Origin: Pictodentalium vernedei
Lineage: Eukaryota > Mollusca > Scaphopoda > Dentaliida > Dentaliidae
Assembly: GCA_031216915.1 (NCBI GenBank)
Contig: CM062295.1
Span: forward strand, 180,930,927-180,994,926
Direction: 5' to 3'
Length of the DNA stretch: 64,000 nucleotides
How positions within the stretch are numbered: position 1 is the first letter of the stretch; every line of letters begins with the position of its first letter. The position numbers were made by a program, and so were the translations under genes. The notes below the pieces were generated by a model, which saw only the letters and a list, made by a program, of their open reading frames with translations, was not told where the DNA came from and made no database searches. Positions 31,113 to 41,955 of the stretch are shown here, one piece after another.

Positions 31113-32134
31113 ATAGTTTAGGCTATAAAAATGTATCAAAGTGCCAAGGCGGTTCACAGAAACTGGTTGAATGGTATTAGTGTTACATGCCCTATATGTT
31201 ACAACAAGTTTATCCCTATTCATTTCTGCCAAAATGACATATTAATAGAATTACAAACATTGATACAGACAGATTATCATGATAATGTGCTTGTCCTGTG
31301 ATGTGTCCATAACTGTGATGTCCAGAATCTGATGCAAATCACAGAACATGCACATTATCATGATAATTCATTTATCTAACAATTCTGTCACATAAACACA
31401 TTAAATATTAAATTATTAATACAGTTTTGGGACATAATGTTGGGCGAGAAAAAGTTAAAAAAAAACCCATATTTTATGGAACTATATTGTTGTGCACTCT
31501 AAACAAATAATGAGTAATGCGGTCACCGCAAATTTTCAAACTTGCGTTGTCAAATTATTCACTCTGTGTGTCACATCCTACGATGATACGCTTGAATTTA
31601 CGACTGTGTAATATTGAATTGTGCAATTTCTATTTATTGTGGGTATGGGAGGGGGGGGGGGGGAGGGGGTCATAGGCTATAAATAGTTCTGTTGCTAACT
31701 GCAGGGAATTTTGTTTTGTAAGCAATCAGCTGAGTCGATCACTGAAAAGCACATAGAATGTATTCATGCACCTGTTATCATAGCCCGTTGCGTTCCCGGA
31801 AATGAGTCATCTGTATGATACGGAATCAGAATGAGTCGTCTATATGATACGGAATCGGAACACATTATATGATACATACAGTTTCTAGTGGTTTTCAGGC
31901 CAAAATCTATATGATTGTTAGATAAAATATATATAGGCCTAGCAACTTTGTCAATCTATTTTGTATGTAATTTTTCACATACAATAGTGTAAATTTCACA
32001 TATTTCCCAGATGCTATCACAGTTGACTTGACACTCATTTTTAAAATTTTCTCTGCCGGAGTGAAGAATGGCAGAGTCAGTGATCGTAACTCAGCATGCA
32101 TCCCCAACAAATATGTGCCTGTCATCAGCTACAG
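31113..32134. other. Noncoding stretch, no gene seen
   Basis: It contains an inverted repeat (ATTATCATGATAATGTGC near 31275 with GCACATTATCATGATAAT near 31352), a poly-G tract at 31651-31664, and a short direct repeat (ATGAGTC.TCT.TATGATACGG) at 31801 and 31832. No supported frame. Confidence 0.5.
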
Positions 32135-32807
32135 TTTTTTAGCTCATCGAAGGGAGCTTAACTTATCACTTGCCGTCCGCCGTCGTCGTGAACATTTTTC
32201 AAACGACTTCTCCTCTGAAACCACTGTTCCGATTTTCACGAAACTTGATGTGGATGTTCATTACTGTATGGCAATTCATGTTTGTTCAAATGAAATGTTC
32301 ACGTCCCTTGGGGGCTCTGTATGGGGCATAACTCTGACAGCACCGTATGAATTATAGAAAAATTATTAAAAAATCTTCTTCTCCAGAACTAGTGGGCAGA
32401 ATCATTTGATATTTGGTATACAGCATTATCTAGTGGGGTGGATCTGATTCAAGTTTGTTTAAATCGGCCCCCCCTGGATTCATAATTGGGCTCGCTATAG
32501 AAGCCCAAATTCGAACTTTGTGCATTTCAGGCAAATTTCTTAAAAAATCTTCTTCTCCAGATCCAGCAGGCAGAATCTTTTGATATTTGGTATGCAACAT
32601 TGTGGGGTGGATCTGATTCAAGTTTGTTCAAATCGGCCCCCTGGATTCACAGATGGGCTCAGTATAGAAGCCCGAATTCGAACTTAGTGCATTTCAGGCA
32701 AATTTCTTAAAAAATCTTCTCCAGATCCAGCAGGCAGAATCTTTTGATATCTGGTATGCAACATTGTGGGGTGCATCTGATTTAAGTTTGTTCAAATCGA
32801 TATCCAG
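32135..32807 (+). mobile_element. Pearl-like element, left half (split by DIRS copy 2)
   Basis: Head TTTAGCTCATCGAAGGGAGC then TTAACTTATC, followed by CCGTCCGCCGTCGTCG and CTCCTCTGAAACCACTGTTC. Body units (CAGCAGGCAGAATCTTTTGA, TTCAAGTTTGTTCAAATC) recur near 32400, 32570 and 32730. The element stops abruptly where DIRS sequence starts, and its tail resumes at about 46640. Confidence 0.65.
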
Positions 32808-33508
32808 CCAGCTTTGCCGATCAGGGATTCCACGGCGACCAGGTCACGCCATCCGGTAGCCAGGGACACGAGGCCTGTAGACTCCGGACGTTCGCATAAA
32901 AGAAGTATGCAGGAGTCAACGTACACGGAGCTTCCAGCGGCAAAGCAACGTAAGACCGCTACTCCACAGGCCTCAGTGATGGATGTGCTATCCCAAATAG
33001 CACAACTTATCGCAGCATCCCAGCAGACGACAGAATCTCTGTCGGATCAGGAATTATCTGACGACGCTGGGTCGGTACGCTCCGCTGAAGCATCAGTACG
33101 GACGACCGAGAACTTCATAGGGTCCGACAGGATGGTGAAAGGGATTCAGAGGATTTGGAGCTTTCCCTTTTGGAACAACATAAAGCTGCCGTAGATTTTA
33201 TCCGGCATTATCTTCCAGAGGTTGTTCCGTTGGACCAGAATGCTGCGATGCCGGATAAGAGACTGATAGCGTCAGTGGACACAGAAATTTTTGATCGGTT
33301 CAGGGACATCGTCCCTGAGTTTCTGACACAGTCCAATAATGTCACAAGAACATTTGAATTATTGAATGACGCTATATATAAGCTTGCTACCAAAACGAGC
33401 AAGGCTGGTTTCTTGTCCGCAAATGCTCTAAATCTGCCTTTCATCAATTCAAGGAATAAATTCGAAACGGCAGGACAGGGCATACCGAGAGTTCCTCTGC
33501 GTGTAGAC
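32808..33508 (+). pseudogene. DIRS gag fragment (copy 2)
   Basis: Frames 32814-33194 and 33155-33508 together encode QASVMDVLSQIAQLIAAS, EQHKAAVDFIRHYLPE and IPRVPLRVD, aligning with copy 1 gag. A one-base shift near 33130-33155 breaks the frame. It is cut at 33508 by the LINE. Confidence 0.75.
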
Positions 33509-33578
33509 ATAATAATAATAATAATAATAACTCTTTGGCCAGCCGCTGATTCGTCGCGGTCCTCATAAGAGAAGGCCA

Positions 33579-36500
33579 TCATTCCCCCTGCACCCCACCC
33601 CCTCTTCCCCTCCTCTCCTCCCAGCATTCAGATATAAACTGCTTAATAGTGTCCCTCACTTCCTCTTTTTCAATTTCTTCAATAAGCATTCCTACCCTCT
33701 CCCTCGTGTCCCCCTTCAGCCATCTATCCTTTGTTTCTTCACCCCACTTCTGCATTATTCTTCCAGTAAATTTTATTCTATGAGGTATATACTGTGGGCA
33801 TTCCAAGAGAAAATGTTCCAGGGTCTCCACTACTCCAGAGTGGCACATTTGGCATCCCTTTTCCCCATCTCTCCCAATTTTTCCCCGAAGCTCCAGTGAT
33901 CTTGATCTCAGTTTGAACAGCAGTGACCCTCCAAAGGTGCCATCTAGGTACTTCTCAAAAGCTGGCTTTTCTTTATATTGTAACCCCTGCAGTGATCTTT
34001 TCACGCTAACCCCTGCTCGCCAGTTTCGATTGCAGTCTTCCATGACTCTCTCTTTGACAAACCTTTTGCCTTCTTTCATTCCTACTTCTATGTTTGTGAC
34101 CTCTATAGAGTAATTGTCCATTAGTTCCCTCACATGTTTTGACCACCCCGTTTCTATATTAGAATTCCAAATGGTATCGAGCATCAATTTACACCACCGG
34201 TTGTCAGGCAGGTTTCTCAAGTAGTTAAAGTAACACAGTTTTCCCAAATCTACCCTGTCCTTGATTTTCATCCACCCAAGCTCCCCCCTTACTGCTTCCA
34301 AAGCTGCAGCATTACTCGACCCTGTTATCCATCTGCCGGCATCATTCTGAGTACTTTCCAACTTCTTAATAACGGTTTGGTTTAATGGAATCACGTCCGT
34401 GCCATACGTTATACTTGGTAAACCCACCCTCTCCCACAGTGTTTTCCCCACAAAGACCTTATTGAAACTATTTTTCCCTAAAAGTTTTAGTTGGTTCAGA
34501 ATTCTTTTCCCCTTCAGAATCAGTTTGGCTGAGTAATTTCTGTACACCCCTCTTCCCGTTATATTTATGCTTACCCCTAGATACTCATACTCTCCCGTTT
34601 CTCCTACAGTGATTTGTTTGCTTTCCCCTTCGGGGATTGAGAACTCCCCCACTCTCCATCTCTTCGTCATATCTACCTTGCGTCCAACGGGTATTACCTT
34701 GCTTTTATTTTCATTTAGTTCGAGCCGCCAAGTGTTCCCATATCTACCAACAATTTCCAGCAGTTTCTCTAGCCCCTGTTCAGTTCTAGACATTAACACC
34801 ATGTCGTCCGCAAAGAATAAGCCTGGTATCTTTATGTCTCCAACATTTACCCCCTCCGCACTCTGAAATAGTTCGTCCCCTAAATCTTTAACATACAATG
34901 CAAACAAAATCGGTGAAAAGATACACCCCTGCTTGAGGCCTATATCCATAGGGACTCGTTTTGTAGTGATACTCCCTAGACTGAGTTGGCTTTGCACATC
35001 TGTATACAGTGCTTTCATGATTCCCACAAAGTCACCCCCCAGTCCGATGCCCTCGAGCTTTCGCCACATACCTTCCCTCCACACTCGGTCGTACGCTTTT
35101 TTCACATCTAGAAATGCCAGAAACATCTTTTTCTTTTCAGCCTTTGTTGATTCTATCAGTTGGGTGAGTGTAAATAGGTGATCAGTGACTCTTCGTCCTT
35201 TCCTGAAACCATTTTGAATTTCTCCTAAAAAACCTTTCTCTTCTATAACTTCCTCTAGTCTACCGTATATGACCTTACAGAATACTTTTCCGATGTTACT
35301 ACTAACTGATATCCCCCTATAGTTATCTAGAACTTCCTTATCCCCCTTTTTGTGTATGAACGACACCTTACTTTCCCTCCACTCTCTGGGGACCTCTTGC
35401 TTTCGCAGAGCCAGGTTGAAAAGGTTTGTCAGTACTTCAATAAGTGCCTCCCCTCCATTTTTGAGGAATTCGTTCGGAATTTCATCAGTCCCTCCCGCTT
35501 TACCATTTTTTAATTTCGAGACCACGTTCCGCACTTCTTCTGCCGTTATTTCGCTACATACACGATTGGATAGGTTCTCCTCCACCAGTGTATTTCTTTT
35601 TGGTGGGGACCCACTGCCCCATCGCCTATCGTTTATCTTTTCCCAGTGCTTGACTAATTCTGAAGCGATACGGCCTTTATCTTCTGTACTTTCCCCATCC
35701 ACTTTGATACTCTGCACACTACTTTTCCCCCGTTTATTCACCCAGTTCCAAAATACGTTTGAGCTCGAACCCCCCGTTTTCTTTATTGTTCTGACAAGAC
35801 TGCAATTGCGCTCCTTCCTATTATTATCCTTTATCTCATTCACCTTTTTCCGTGCCAGTTCATATTCTCCTTTCATTAGTCTCGTGCCATTGTTATCCAC
35901 CCCTTTAAGCTTCCTACTTCTTCTGTAAGCAGCGCATTTTACCTTCCTTTCTTTTATAGCCTTTTTCAGTCCCTCGTTAACCCTGTATCCAAGCTCTCTC
36001 GTTGGGACCCTCACCCTTCCTATACACTCCTTCCCTGCCTCTGTTAGGCTATTTACTATGCCATCTGAAATACTCTGGACATTTGCATCCCTAGGTATAC
36101 ATTCAAGATTTGGTTTTAGTTTTTCCCGAAACTGCTTCCAGTCGACTCCTTGTTTTAGTCCCCAAACTTCCTTGAAGGTATTTCTGTCTCTATTCGTCTT
36201 TTTGCCCATAATCTTAACTGTTATCAGGTTGTGATCACTACCCAAGTCATTTTTTCCCTCGTCATCTATTTCTACATCTATAACCTCCCTCCATATGCTA
36301 ATGTCAGTGAGTATATAATCAATTATTGTTTTCTTATCGTTCCTCTCCCAGGTCCATTTACCCTTACATTTCGCATCCCTGTTCAGGATCTTTAAACCAA
36401 GCTCTTTTGATAGGTCCAACATCTTCCTCCCATTCGTGTTAATTTTCCCATCACCTCCATGTATGCCCTCCTCCTTATCCCCGATGTGCCCATTGAAGTC

Positions 36501-37013
36501 CCCCATTAGGACAATACTGAACCCTCTGCTCCCAAGCTCTGTGATATTCGATCTAAGAGTTGTATATATTGAATCATTCCACTCGGGCTTACTTCCCTCC
36601 ACTGCTAAGTATACAACACCAACGGCAACACTCCTGCTTCCTAACTTGATTTTTGCCCAGACTATTTCGTTGGATACTGGAATCTGAGTCCTTGCTTCTG
36701 TGAGATCTGTAATCAATGAGGGCTGTAATTCCTCTTTAGCGTAGATGCCAACACCCCCACCCCGTTTCTGACCCTCAGTTCGCCCAGCTCCTATCCACAC
36801 GCAACCCTTCATCTGATCAACCCGCTCATCCCGTCGTATCCACGTCTCACTTAGACCCATTATATCAAAGTCTCCTTCGTCCATCATTGTTGATATTTCG
36901 CTTACTTTCTTGTGCAGACCCTGGATGTTGCAGTACCCAAACTTAATGAATCTTTGTTTTTTTGTCATCACTGGCACATTATTATAACCCTGGTATGTCC
37001 CTGTATTGTGCAT
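33579..37013 (-). CDS. LINE ORF2: AP endonuclease and reverse transcriptase
   Basis: 1,144 residues from an ATG at 37013, open throughout. The N-terminal apurinic-type endonuclease nicks target DNA (CNIQGLHKK, LSETWIRR, MGDFNGHIGD, LGSDHNLITV, residues about 25-265). The reverse transcriptase follows (GKAGGTDEIPNEFLK, NYRGISVSS, FLDVKKAYDRVW, GLKQGCIFSPILF), with the catalytic FADD at 734-737. A C-terminal CxxC...H...C site (CQMCHSGVVETLEHFLLEC) is present. There is no RNase H. Intact length suggests recent activity. The clade is uncertain: the esterase-type ORF1 points to the CR1 group, whereas TAA-type tails are known from I elements. Confidence 0.9.
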   Translation of the reverse strand: MHNTGTYQGYNNVPVMTKKQRFIKFGYCNIQGLHKKVSEISTMMDEGDFDIMGLSETWIRRDERVDQMKGCVWIGAGRTEGQKRGGGVGIYAKEELQPSLITDLTEARTQIPVSNEIVWAKIKLGSRSVAVGVVYLAVEGSKPEWNDSIYTTLRSNITELGSRGFSIVLMGDFNGHIGDKEEGIHGGDGKINTNGRKMLDLSKELGLKILNRDAKCKGKWTWERNDKKTIIDYILTDISIWREVIDVEIDDEGKNDLGSDHNLITVKIMGKKTNRDRNTFKEVWGLKQGVDWKQFREKLKPNLECIPRDANVQSISDGIVNSLTEAGKECIGRVRVPTRELGYRVNEGLKKAIKERKVKCAAYRRSRKLKGVDNNGTRLMKGEYELARKKVNEIKDNNRKERNCSLVRTIKKTGGSSSNVFWNWVNKRGKSSVQSIKVDGESTEDKGRIASELVKHWEKINDRRWGSGSPPKRNTLVEENLSNRVCSEITAEEVRNVVSKLKNGKAGGTDEIPNEFLKNGGEALIEVLTNLFNLALRKQEVPREWRESKVSFIHKKGDKEVLDNYRGISVSSNIGKVFCKVIYGRLEEVIEEKGFLGEIQNGFRKGRRVTDHLFTLTQLIESTKAEKKKMFLAFLDVKKAYDRVWREGMWRKLEGIGLGGDFVGIMKALYTDVQSQLSLGSITTKRVPMDIGLKQGCIFSPILFALYVKDLGDELFQSAEGVNVGDIKIPGLFFADDMVLMSRTEQGLEKLLEIVGRYGNTWRLELNENKSKVIPVGRKVDMTKRWRVGEFSIPEGESKQITVGETGEYEYLGVSINITGRGVYRNYSAKLILKGKRILNQLKLLGKNSFNKVFVGKTLWERVGLPSITYGTDVIPLNQTVIKKLESTQNDAGRWITGSSNAAALEAVRGELGWMKIKDRVDLGKLCYFNYLRNLPDNRWCKLMLDTIWNSNIETGWSKHVRELMDNYSIEVTNIEVGMKEGKRFVKERVMEDCNRNWRAGVSVKRSLQGLQYKEKPAFEKYLDGTFGGSLLFKLRSRSLELRGKIGRDGEKGCQMCHSGVVETLEHFLLECPQYIPHRIKFTGRIMQKWGEETKDRWLKGDTRERVGMLIEEIEKEEVRDTIKQFISECWEERRGRGGGVQGE

Positions 37014-37057
37014 GTTTGTTGTTCTTCCTATGTTCCCAGCATTTGTGCCACTCTGGG

Positions 37058-38494
37058 TTACCGGCTGTGGTCCCCTACCCCCCTTTTCTCCAAAAAAGGC
37101 CCAGCCACCTGTAAGATTTTTTGGCCCAACAGGTCTGTACCCATCCTACTTAAATGCAATCCGTCTCGCCCATACAACTCTCCTTGTCCCCAGAATGAAT
37201 CCCAGTGGTCAATGAAATGTACTCCCAAGTCTTTGCAGTGCTCTCCCAGCTCCTCGTTTAGTGCCATAATCCGCGAGTTCCTCTCATTCCCACCACCCAT
37301 AACGGGGAGCACCCCTGAAACGATGATCCGAGCATTCCTGCTAAGTAGCTTACTAATTAGGTCCTTGTATGTGTCCACCAAACGAACTGATTTCCTCTCT
37401 CTGATGTTATTGGACCCCACATGTAATACCACTACCGGATCAGGCCCCGACCCAGCTACAATACCGTCCACTCTATCCCTCAGGTCCTCCACTTTAGCCC
37501 CCGGAAAGCACAGAACTGTTCTATTTTTACTGTCCGGACCACAGACAACCTTGTCGATCCCCCGAACTATGCTACTTCCCGCAACCACCAACTTACTTTT
37601 GGACCTCGCCCTATTTATCTCCTCTAGTCTCCTATTGTTTACAGCGTCCTCTTCCTCTCCAACAGCCCCACTCGGAATCAATATCGGTATCGGTATCTTT
37701 GACCTAGGATTACTCCTATCCTTGTCCCTCCGTCTCTTTCCAGGCCCTGAGCTACCTGGACTACTCCCCTGGTCTTCCCCCGGATCCCTCCTCCTTTTTC
37801 CTGGCCTAGACCCCAAGCTACTATCTGTTGCAACTACCTCCATCTCCCCCTCTGTCTCTTCCGAATCGAGCACATCAAATCTGTTTCTGGTGCTGCACTC
37901 CCCACTGCCTTTGGACTTTACACCCCTATCTACCTGCTTCTCTGGCCCCCCTTTCCTACCACTTTTGATAGTCCACGCCAAACGCTTTACAGCATTGCTC
38001 CGGCCTGGGCCCCCCTCATCTGTCCTACGTACTTTTCTAGCTGCCCCCACCTCATCACCTACCTCATTCACATCAAAGGTTCTACCCCCATGTTTCCTCT
38101 TGGAACCACCGACAACCTTCCATCCTTCTCGGAAAGCCACTTTCACAGGCGTAACTCCAGACAGCCCCGCCCTACCAAGTTTTCCCTTCAGCTCAGCAAT
38201 CTCCCCCTCAAACTTAACAATTGTCTCAAGTAGGTGGAGGATTTCCTGACAGTTTGCACATACCTCTCCACATCCCACCGAGCGACAGTCCCCATACATC
38301 ATAGAACACTGTTTACAAACTTCAAGCCCAATATCGCCATCGGTGGCCCCACCAACCCGGCTCCGACCGACACCCCCAGTGACCTCTGTCTGCACACCAA
38401 TACTTACCCCGTTGGCACCGTTGACCTGGACCGCGATATTACACGAATTAACCTCCATACTTACCTCCGTCTGAACAGACTTGCTCGCCATCAT
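37058..38494 (-). CDS. LINE ORF1: SGNH-esterase-type protein
   Basis: About 479 residues. ATGs at 38494 and 38491 are the likely starts, and the open frame extends slightly upstream. The N-terminus is acidic and valine-rich. It is followed by a cysteine-rich site (CKQCSMMYGDCRSVGCGEVC) and a short probable coiled coil (LHLLETIVKFEGEIAELKGK). A basic linker follows (GKRRRD repeated), then a hydrolase-like domain with KLVVAGSSIVRG (block I, GSS), VVVLHVGSNNIRE (block III) and RDGLHLSRMG (block V, D-x-x-H). Such esterase domains occur in ORF1 of CR1-group LINEs. The role there is thought to be in RNP or membrane handling and is not settled. It lies just upstream of ORF2. Confidence 0.8.
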   Translation of the reverse strand: MMASKSVQTEVSMEVNSCNIAVQVNGANGVSIGVQTEVTGGVGRSRVGGATDGDIGLEVCKQCSMMYGDCRSVGCGEVCANCQEILHLLETIVKFEGEIAELKGKLGRAGLSGVTPVKVAFREGWKVVGGSKRKHGGRTFDVNEVGDEVGAARKVRRTDEGGPGRSNAVKRLAWTIKSGRKGGPEKQVDRGVKSKGSGECSTRNRFDVLDSEETEGEMEVVATDSSLGSRPGKRRRDPGEDQGSSPGSSGPGKRRRDKDRSNPRSKIPIPILIPSGAVGEEEDAVNNRRLEEINRARSKSKLVVAGSSIVRGIDKVVCGPDSKNRTVLCFPGAKVEDLRDRVDGIVAGSGPDPVVVLHVGSNNIRERKSVRLVDTYKDLISKLLSRNARIIVSGVLPVMGGGNERNSRIMALNEELGEHCKDLGVHFIDHWDSFWGQGELYGRDGLHLSRMGTDLLGQKILQVAGPFLEKRGVGDHSR

Positions 38495-38778
38495 CAAGAC
38501 AAAATTACGCGATCGGACAGGGAAAACTGTACACACGCGACAAAAGGCAACACGACGAACCGTTCGACAACTTAGCGCTCACGGTTTTATTTAAGACCTC
38601 CTAACTTTGTCCCAGTTACTATACTAAACTAACTCCCCACAAATTTGAATAAAATAACCTGAAAATGAAATATATATGATTAGTAAACAATAAAAATACT
38701 TAATTTCGATTCGTAACCAAGGAGACTTCTTCTGTGTACTTGCGGATCGACCATAGTTATTATTATTATTATTATTAG

Positions 38779-39744
38779 TTGGTTAGACGTGACGCAGCCC
38801 TAGCTACATCCACGCGTGTGGATGGTGAGGTGAAAAACTCTCTCAGAGTCGCTTCGGTCTCCGGAGAGCTTCTCTTCGACGGCAAGCTTTCAGCAATCTA
38901 TGATAAGATAACTAAGAAAGCTTCGGATTCTCTGCTATTCAAATCCGCTTCTAAAAAGTCGGATACAGCAAAAAAGAGTAAGACAGGCACTTCTGGGACA
39001 AGTACGCCCAAGAGAAGTTCCTATAGAGGTTCCTATGCGTCCTCTAGGTCTTATTCTAGAGACCGTCAAGGCAGCGACTCACGTGGGGGACGTTATTCTG
39101 GCCGAGATAACCGGTCAGACGTCCCTAGGTTGACGGGGCGAGGTGCGGGTCGTGGAGGACGTAGTTTCTCCTTCCGCAAGCCACGCAGGTCCAGGAGGTG
39201 ATGGTTTGAACCTGTATCGTGTTCCGGTAGGCGGAAGATTATCGAGTTTTTAAACGACTGGGCGTCAATTACGGACGACCCCTGGGTTCGAGGGGTAATT
39301 TCGGAAGGACTAAGAATATCCTTCAAACGAAAGCCTCCATTAACTCGAAGTCCAAATGGACTCAGTTTCCGTAAAATCCGCAGAAAAGAGACGCTCTTTT
39401 ATCTGAAGTGCAGTCTCTTCTGACGAAGAACGCGGTGGAGGTCGTAGATGACCAGGAATCACCGGGTTTCTACAGCCATCTGTTTCTGGTTCCGAAACCA
39501 GACGGCTCGTTCCGTCTAGTCATAGATTTGAGCTGGATAAACAAGCTGATCGTCGCTCCGAAGTTCTATATGGAGACAATTCGATCAGTCAGAGCGAGTA
39601 TTCGGGTGAACGACTATGCTACAAGCATACGATCTCAAGGATGCGTACTTTCACGTCATGGTACATCCGACATTCAGAAAGTAGTCCTAGGAGTTGTATA
39701 TCAGTTCCGAGCGATGTGCTTCGGTTTGAACCTAGCGCCCTGGG
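38779..39744 (+). pseudogene. DIRS gag C-terminus and RT N-terminus (copy 2)
   Basis: 38779-39201 encodes the gag C-terminal region (VRRDAALATSTRVDGEVKNS, then a basic SYRGSYASSRSYSRDR stretch). From about 39408 the RT starts (NAVEVVDDQESPGFYSHLFL, KPDGSFRLVIDLSWINK, CFGLNLAPW) and is cut at 39744 by the MULE. It shifts frame once near motif A (about 39625). It resumes at 44113. Confidence 0.8.
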
Positions 39745-40977
39745 TATCCAGCGTTTTCGACACCCGGCGATTTCGCCCCTCGGCGATTTCGACACCTGGC
39801 CGGGCCATTTCGCCCCCGAAGTCGGCCATTTCGACCCCCGAGGTCGGCCATTTCGCCCCCGAAAAAAAATTATAAATGAGCCAAAAAAATGTATTATTTT
39901 TAACTTACCTTCTCATATCCGCATGCTTTAAATAAATAAAAATAACAAAAAAATGTATAATTATACCTGTTGGTGTACTTAGGAATCTGATTGAAAAAAT
40001 GGTCGGCCATTTCGCCCCCTGAAATGCTTTTGTGTTAATTTGTTATTTGCTTAAAACAACACACCAGAACAGAGACTTAATCACCATCCTTTGTTCACAT
40101 TTTGAGAGATTGAAATTCACTCTACTGAATCTAGCGATGTTGTTTTTAGCGATCAGTGTTAACTGGCTTGTTTGTGTTGATACACATTTTAGTTATTTGT
40201 TCGGAATTTTCTCTGATAGCGGTATTTTTGTTTATTGTGAATGTGTTGTTTCAGCGAACATTGTTAACTGATTTCAGTGTGATTGATGGGTATTTGTGTT
40301 TACAAATTGAGTGTGATTGATGGGTATTTGTGTATACAATGTTATTTTATAAATAAGGAATGCAAATGGATTTTTCAGCATTCATCATCATGTCTTCAGA
40401 CACAGCGTGCATTCACTGTTCCAAACAAGTCAGAAAGCGTCAGCAAGCATTACAGTGTGGTGGTTGTGATAGATGGCAGCATCGGACTTGCGAAACTGGA
40501 ATTACCCAAGCTGCATATAGAGAGGCCGTAAAAAGTGGAGGTTCCATTGATTGGTCATGTAATGAATGTGAAAATCGAGATCAGCACTGCGCAATAACAG
40601 ACTTGGTTCACTTTGAGTCGAGAGTATCGTTGGTTAGTGAGGAAATTAGCGAAGAAATTCCCATCAATACACAGCTTGAAAGTACTCGTACTTCGACAGA
40701 AGTTGGGCAATTTGAACTCGAAATAAGTAATTTGACACACAACTCATCTACGAGGGCGTTGGAAAGGTCTGATTTCGACGTCTCAAGAGAACCAAGGTCA
40801 TTGATACCCGAAGTACAAGAAGAGTAAGTAATTGTTTTATTATAGTTTATTATTGTATTATTATTATCTTATATATTTCCATTTTTTTAAAATTTTGTTA
40901 ATGAAATGGAGTTTTGTTTGAGAGAGTGGTTCTTAGGTGGTTATCGGGGAACCTAAAGGAAAAGGTTATGTACTAAT

Positions 40978-41170
40978 TACATGAAAGCGCTATATACAGA
41001 TGTGAAAAGCCAACTTAACATAGGAAGTGTGTCCACGAATCCTGTCCCCATGGATATAGGTCTCAAACAGGGTGGGAGGGGGTGGGGTTCAGGCAGAGTA
41101 ATGGCCTTCTCTTCAGAGAACCGCGACAAATCAGCGGCTGGCCAAAGCGTTATTATTATAATTATTACTA
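40978..41170 (+). mobile_element. Miniature LINE derivative in MULE intron 1
   Basis: About 190 bp. The first half matches ORF2 of the LINE at 33509-38777 (MKALYTDVKSQLNIG, VPMDIGLKQG). It then jumps straight to that LINE's 3' end (GGCCTTCTCTTCAGAGAACC, AATCAGCGGCTGGCCAAAG) and a (TTA)n tail. About 1.3 kb between is missing, joined at a GGG-rich junction. It lies on the same strand as the MULE gene, between donor 40824 and acceptor 41190. Confidence 0.8.
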
Positions 41171-41636
41171 ACCTTTACTTTTACTTTCAGATCTGTAACT
41201 GATGAGACCATCAACCGACATGATGTAAGCGAAGTGGAATCAACCGTTACATGTGAATTAGTAGAAAATGGTTCTACCAGAGGAAAACGAAAGCTTGTAT
41301 CAAGTGACGGCTACACATTTGTACACAAAAAGATTTTAAAAAATGGAACAGATGTGTGGAGGTGTAGTGTGCGCGGTAAAAACTCAATTTGTCCAGCAAC
41401 AGTTAATCAAAGAGGGGACCAGTTTGAGCCAAATACCCGTTCCCATATTCTTCCGACCTTCCTGAAGCATCAAGACCTTTGGAGGCAACATTAAAAAGAC
41501 TGTGCAACAAAACCCGTTCAGACCTTAGACCCGCTGATCCATCTGACTTGAACTTCACTGTAAGTATTTGCTGCAAGTAATCTGCTTACCTTGTTTATGG
41601 GTAAATTTATGGGGAAATGGGAAAGTTTTTGGAGCT

Positions 41637-41748
41637 AGAGAGAGAGAGAGAGGGGGGGGGGGGGGGCGGGAGGGGGAGAGTATTGTAGTGATATTGTTAA
41701 TTAGTTGTGCATCTAATTGAATGGAGGCATTGTCCAAACATAATCGAC

Positions 41749-41803
<55 letters not shown>

Positions 41804-41955
41804 AGGGAGGGAGGGGGAGAGAGTATTGTAGTGATATTGTTAATTAGTTGTGCATCTAAAAGAGAGAGAGGGAGAGAGAGAGAGAGGGGGAGGGAGGGAG
41901 GGGGAGAGAGTATTGTAGTGATATTGTTAATTAGTTGTGCATCTAATTGAATGGG
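41637..41955. repeat. GA microsatellite and minisatellite in MULE intron 2
   Basis: Runs of GAGA and poly-G alternate with three copies of GAGAGTATTGTAGTGATATT then GTTAATTAGTTGTGCATCTA (near 41677, 41819 and 41907). Confidence 0.85.

Larger units (their letters stand above)
33509..38777 (-). mobile_element. LINE with two long ORFs
   Basis: A 5.2-kb non-LTR retrotransposon on the minus strand, with ORF1 (38494-37058) and ORF2 (37013-33579) 44 bases apart. The 3' end is a (TTA)n tail in element orientation (33509-33530). Beyond the 5' end lies another (TTA)n on the plus strand (38757-38777), inverted relative to the tail. About 230 bp of DIRS sequence present in copy 1 (15382-15612) is missing at the site, so insertion came with a deletion or two events. 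Confidence 0.85.

Noticed and set aside
36912-38249. 445-codon open frame on the plus strand
   Set aside because: It lies antisense to the LINE ORF1 and the start of ORF2 and is rich in P, S, L and T, as expected from the complement of a GC-rich gene. No motifs.
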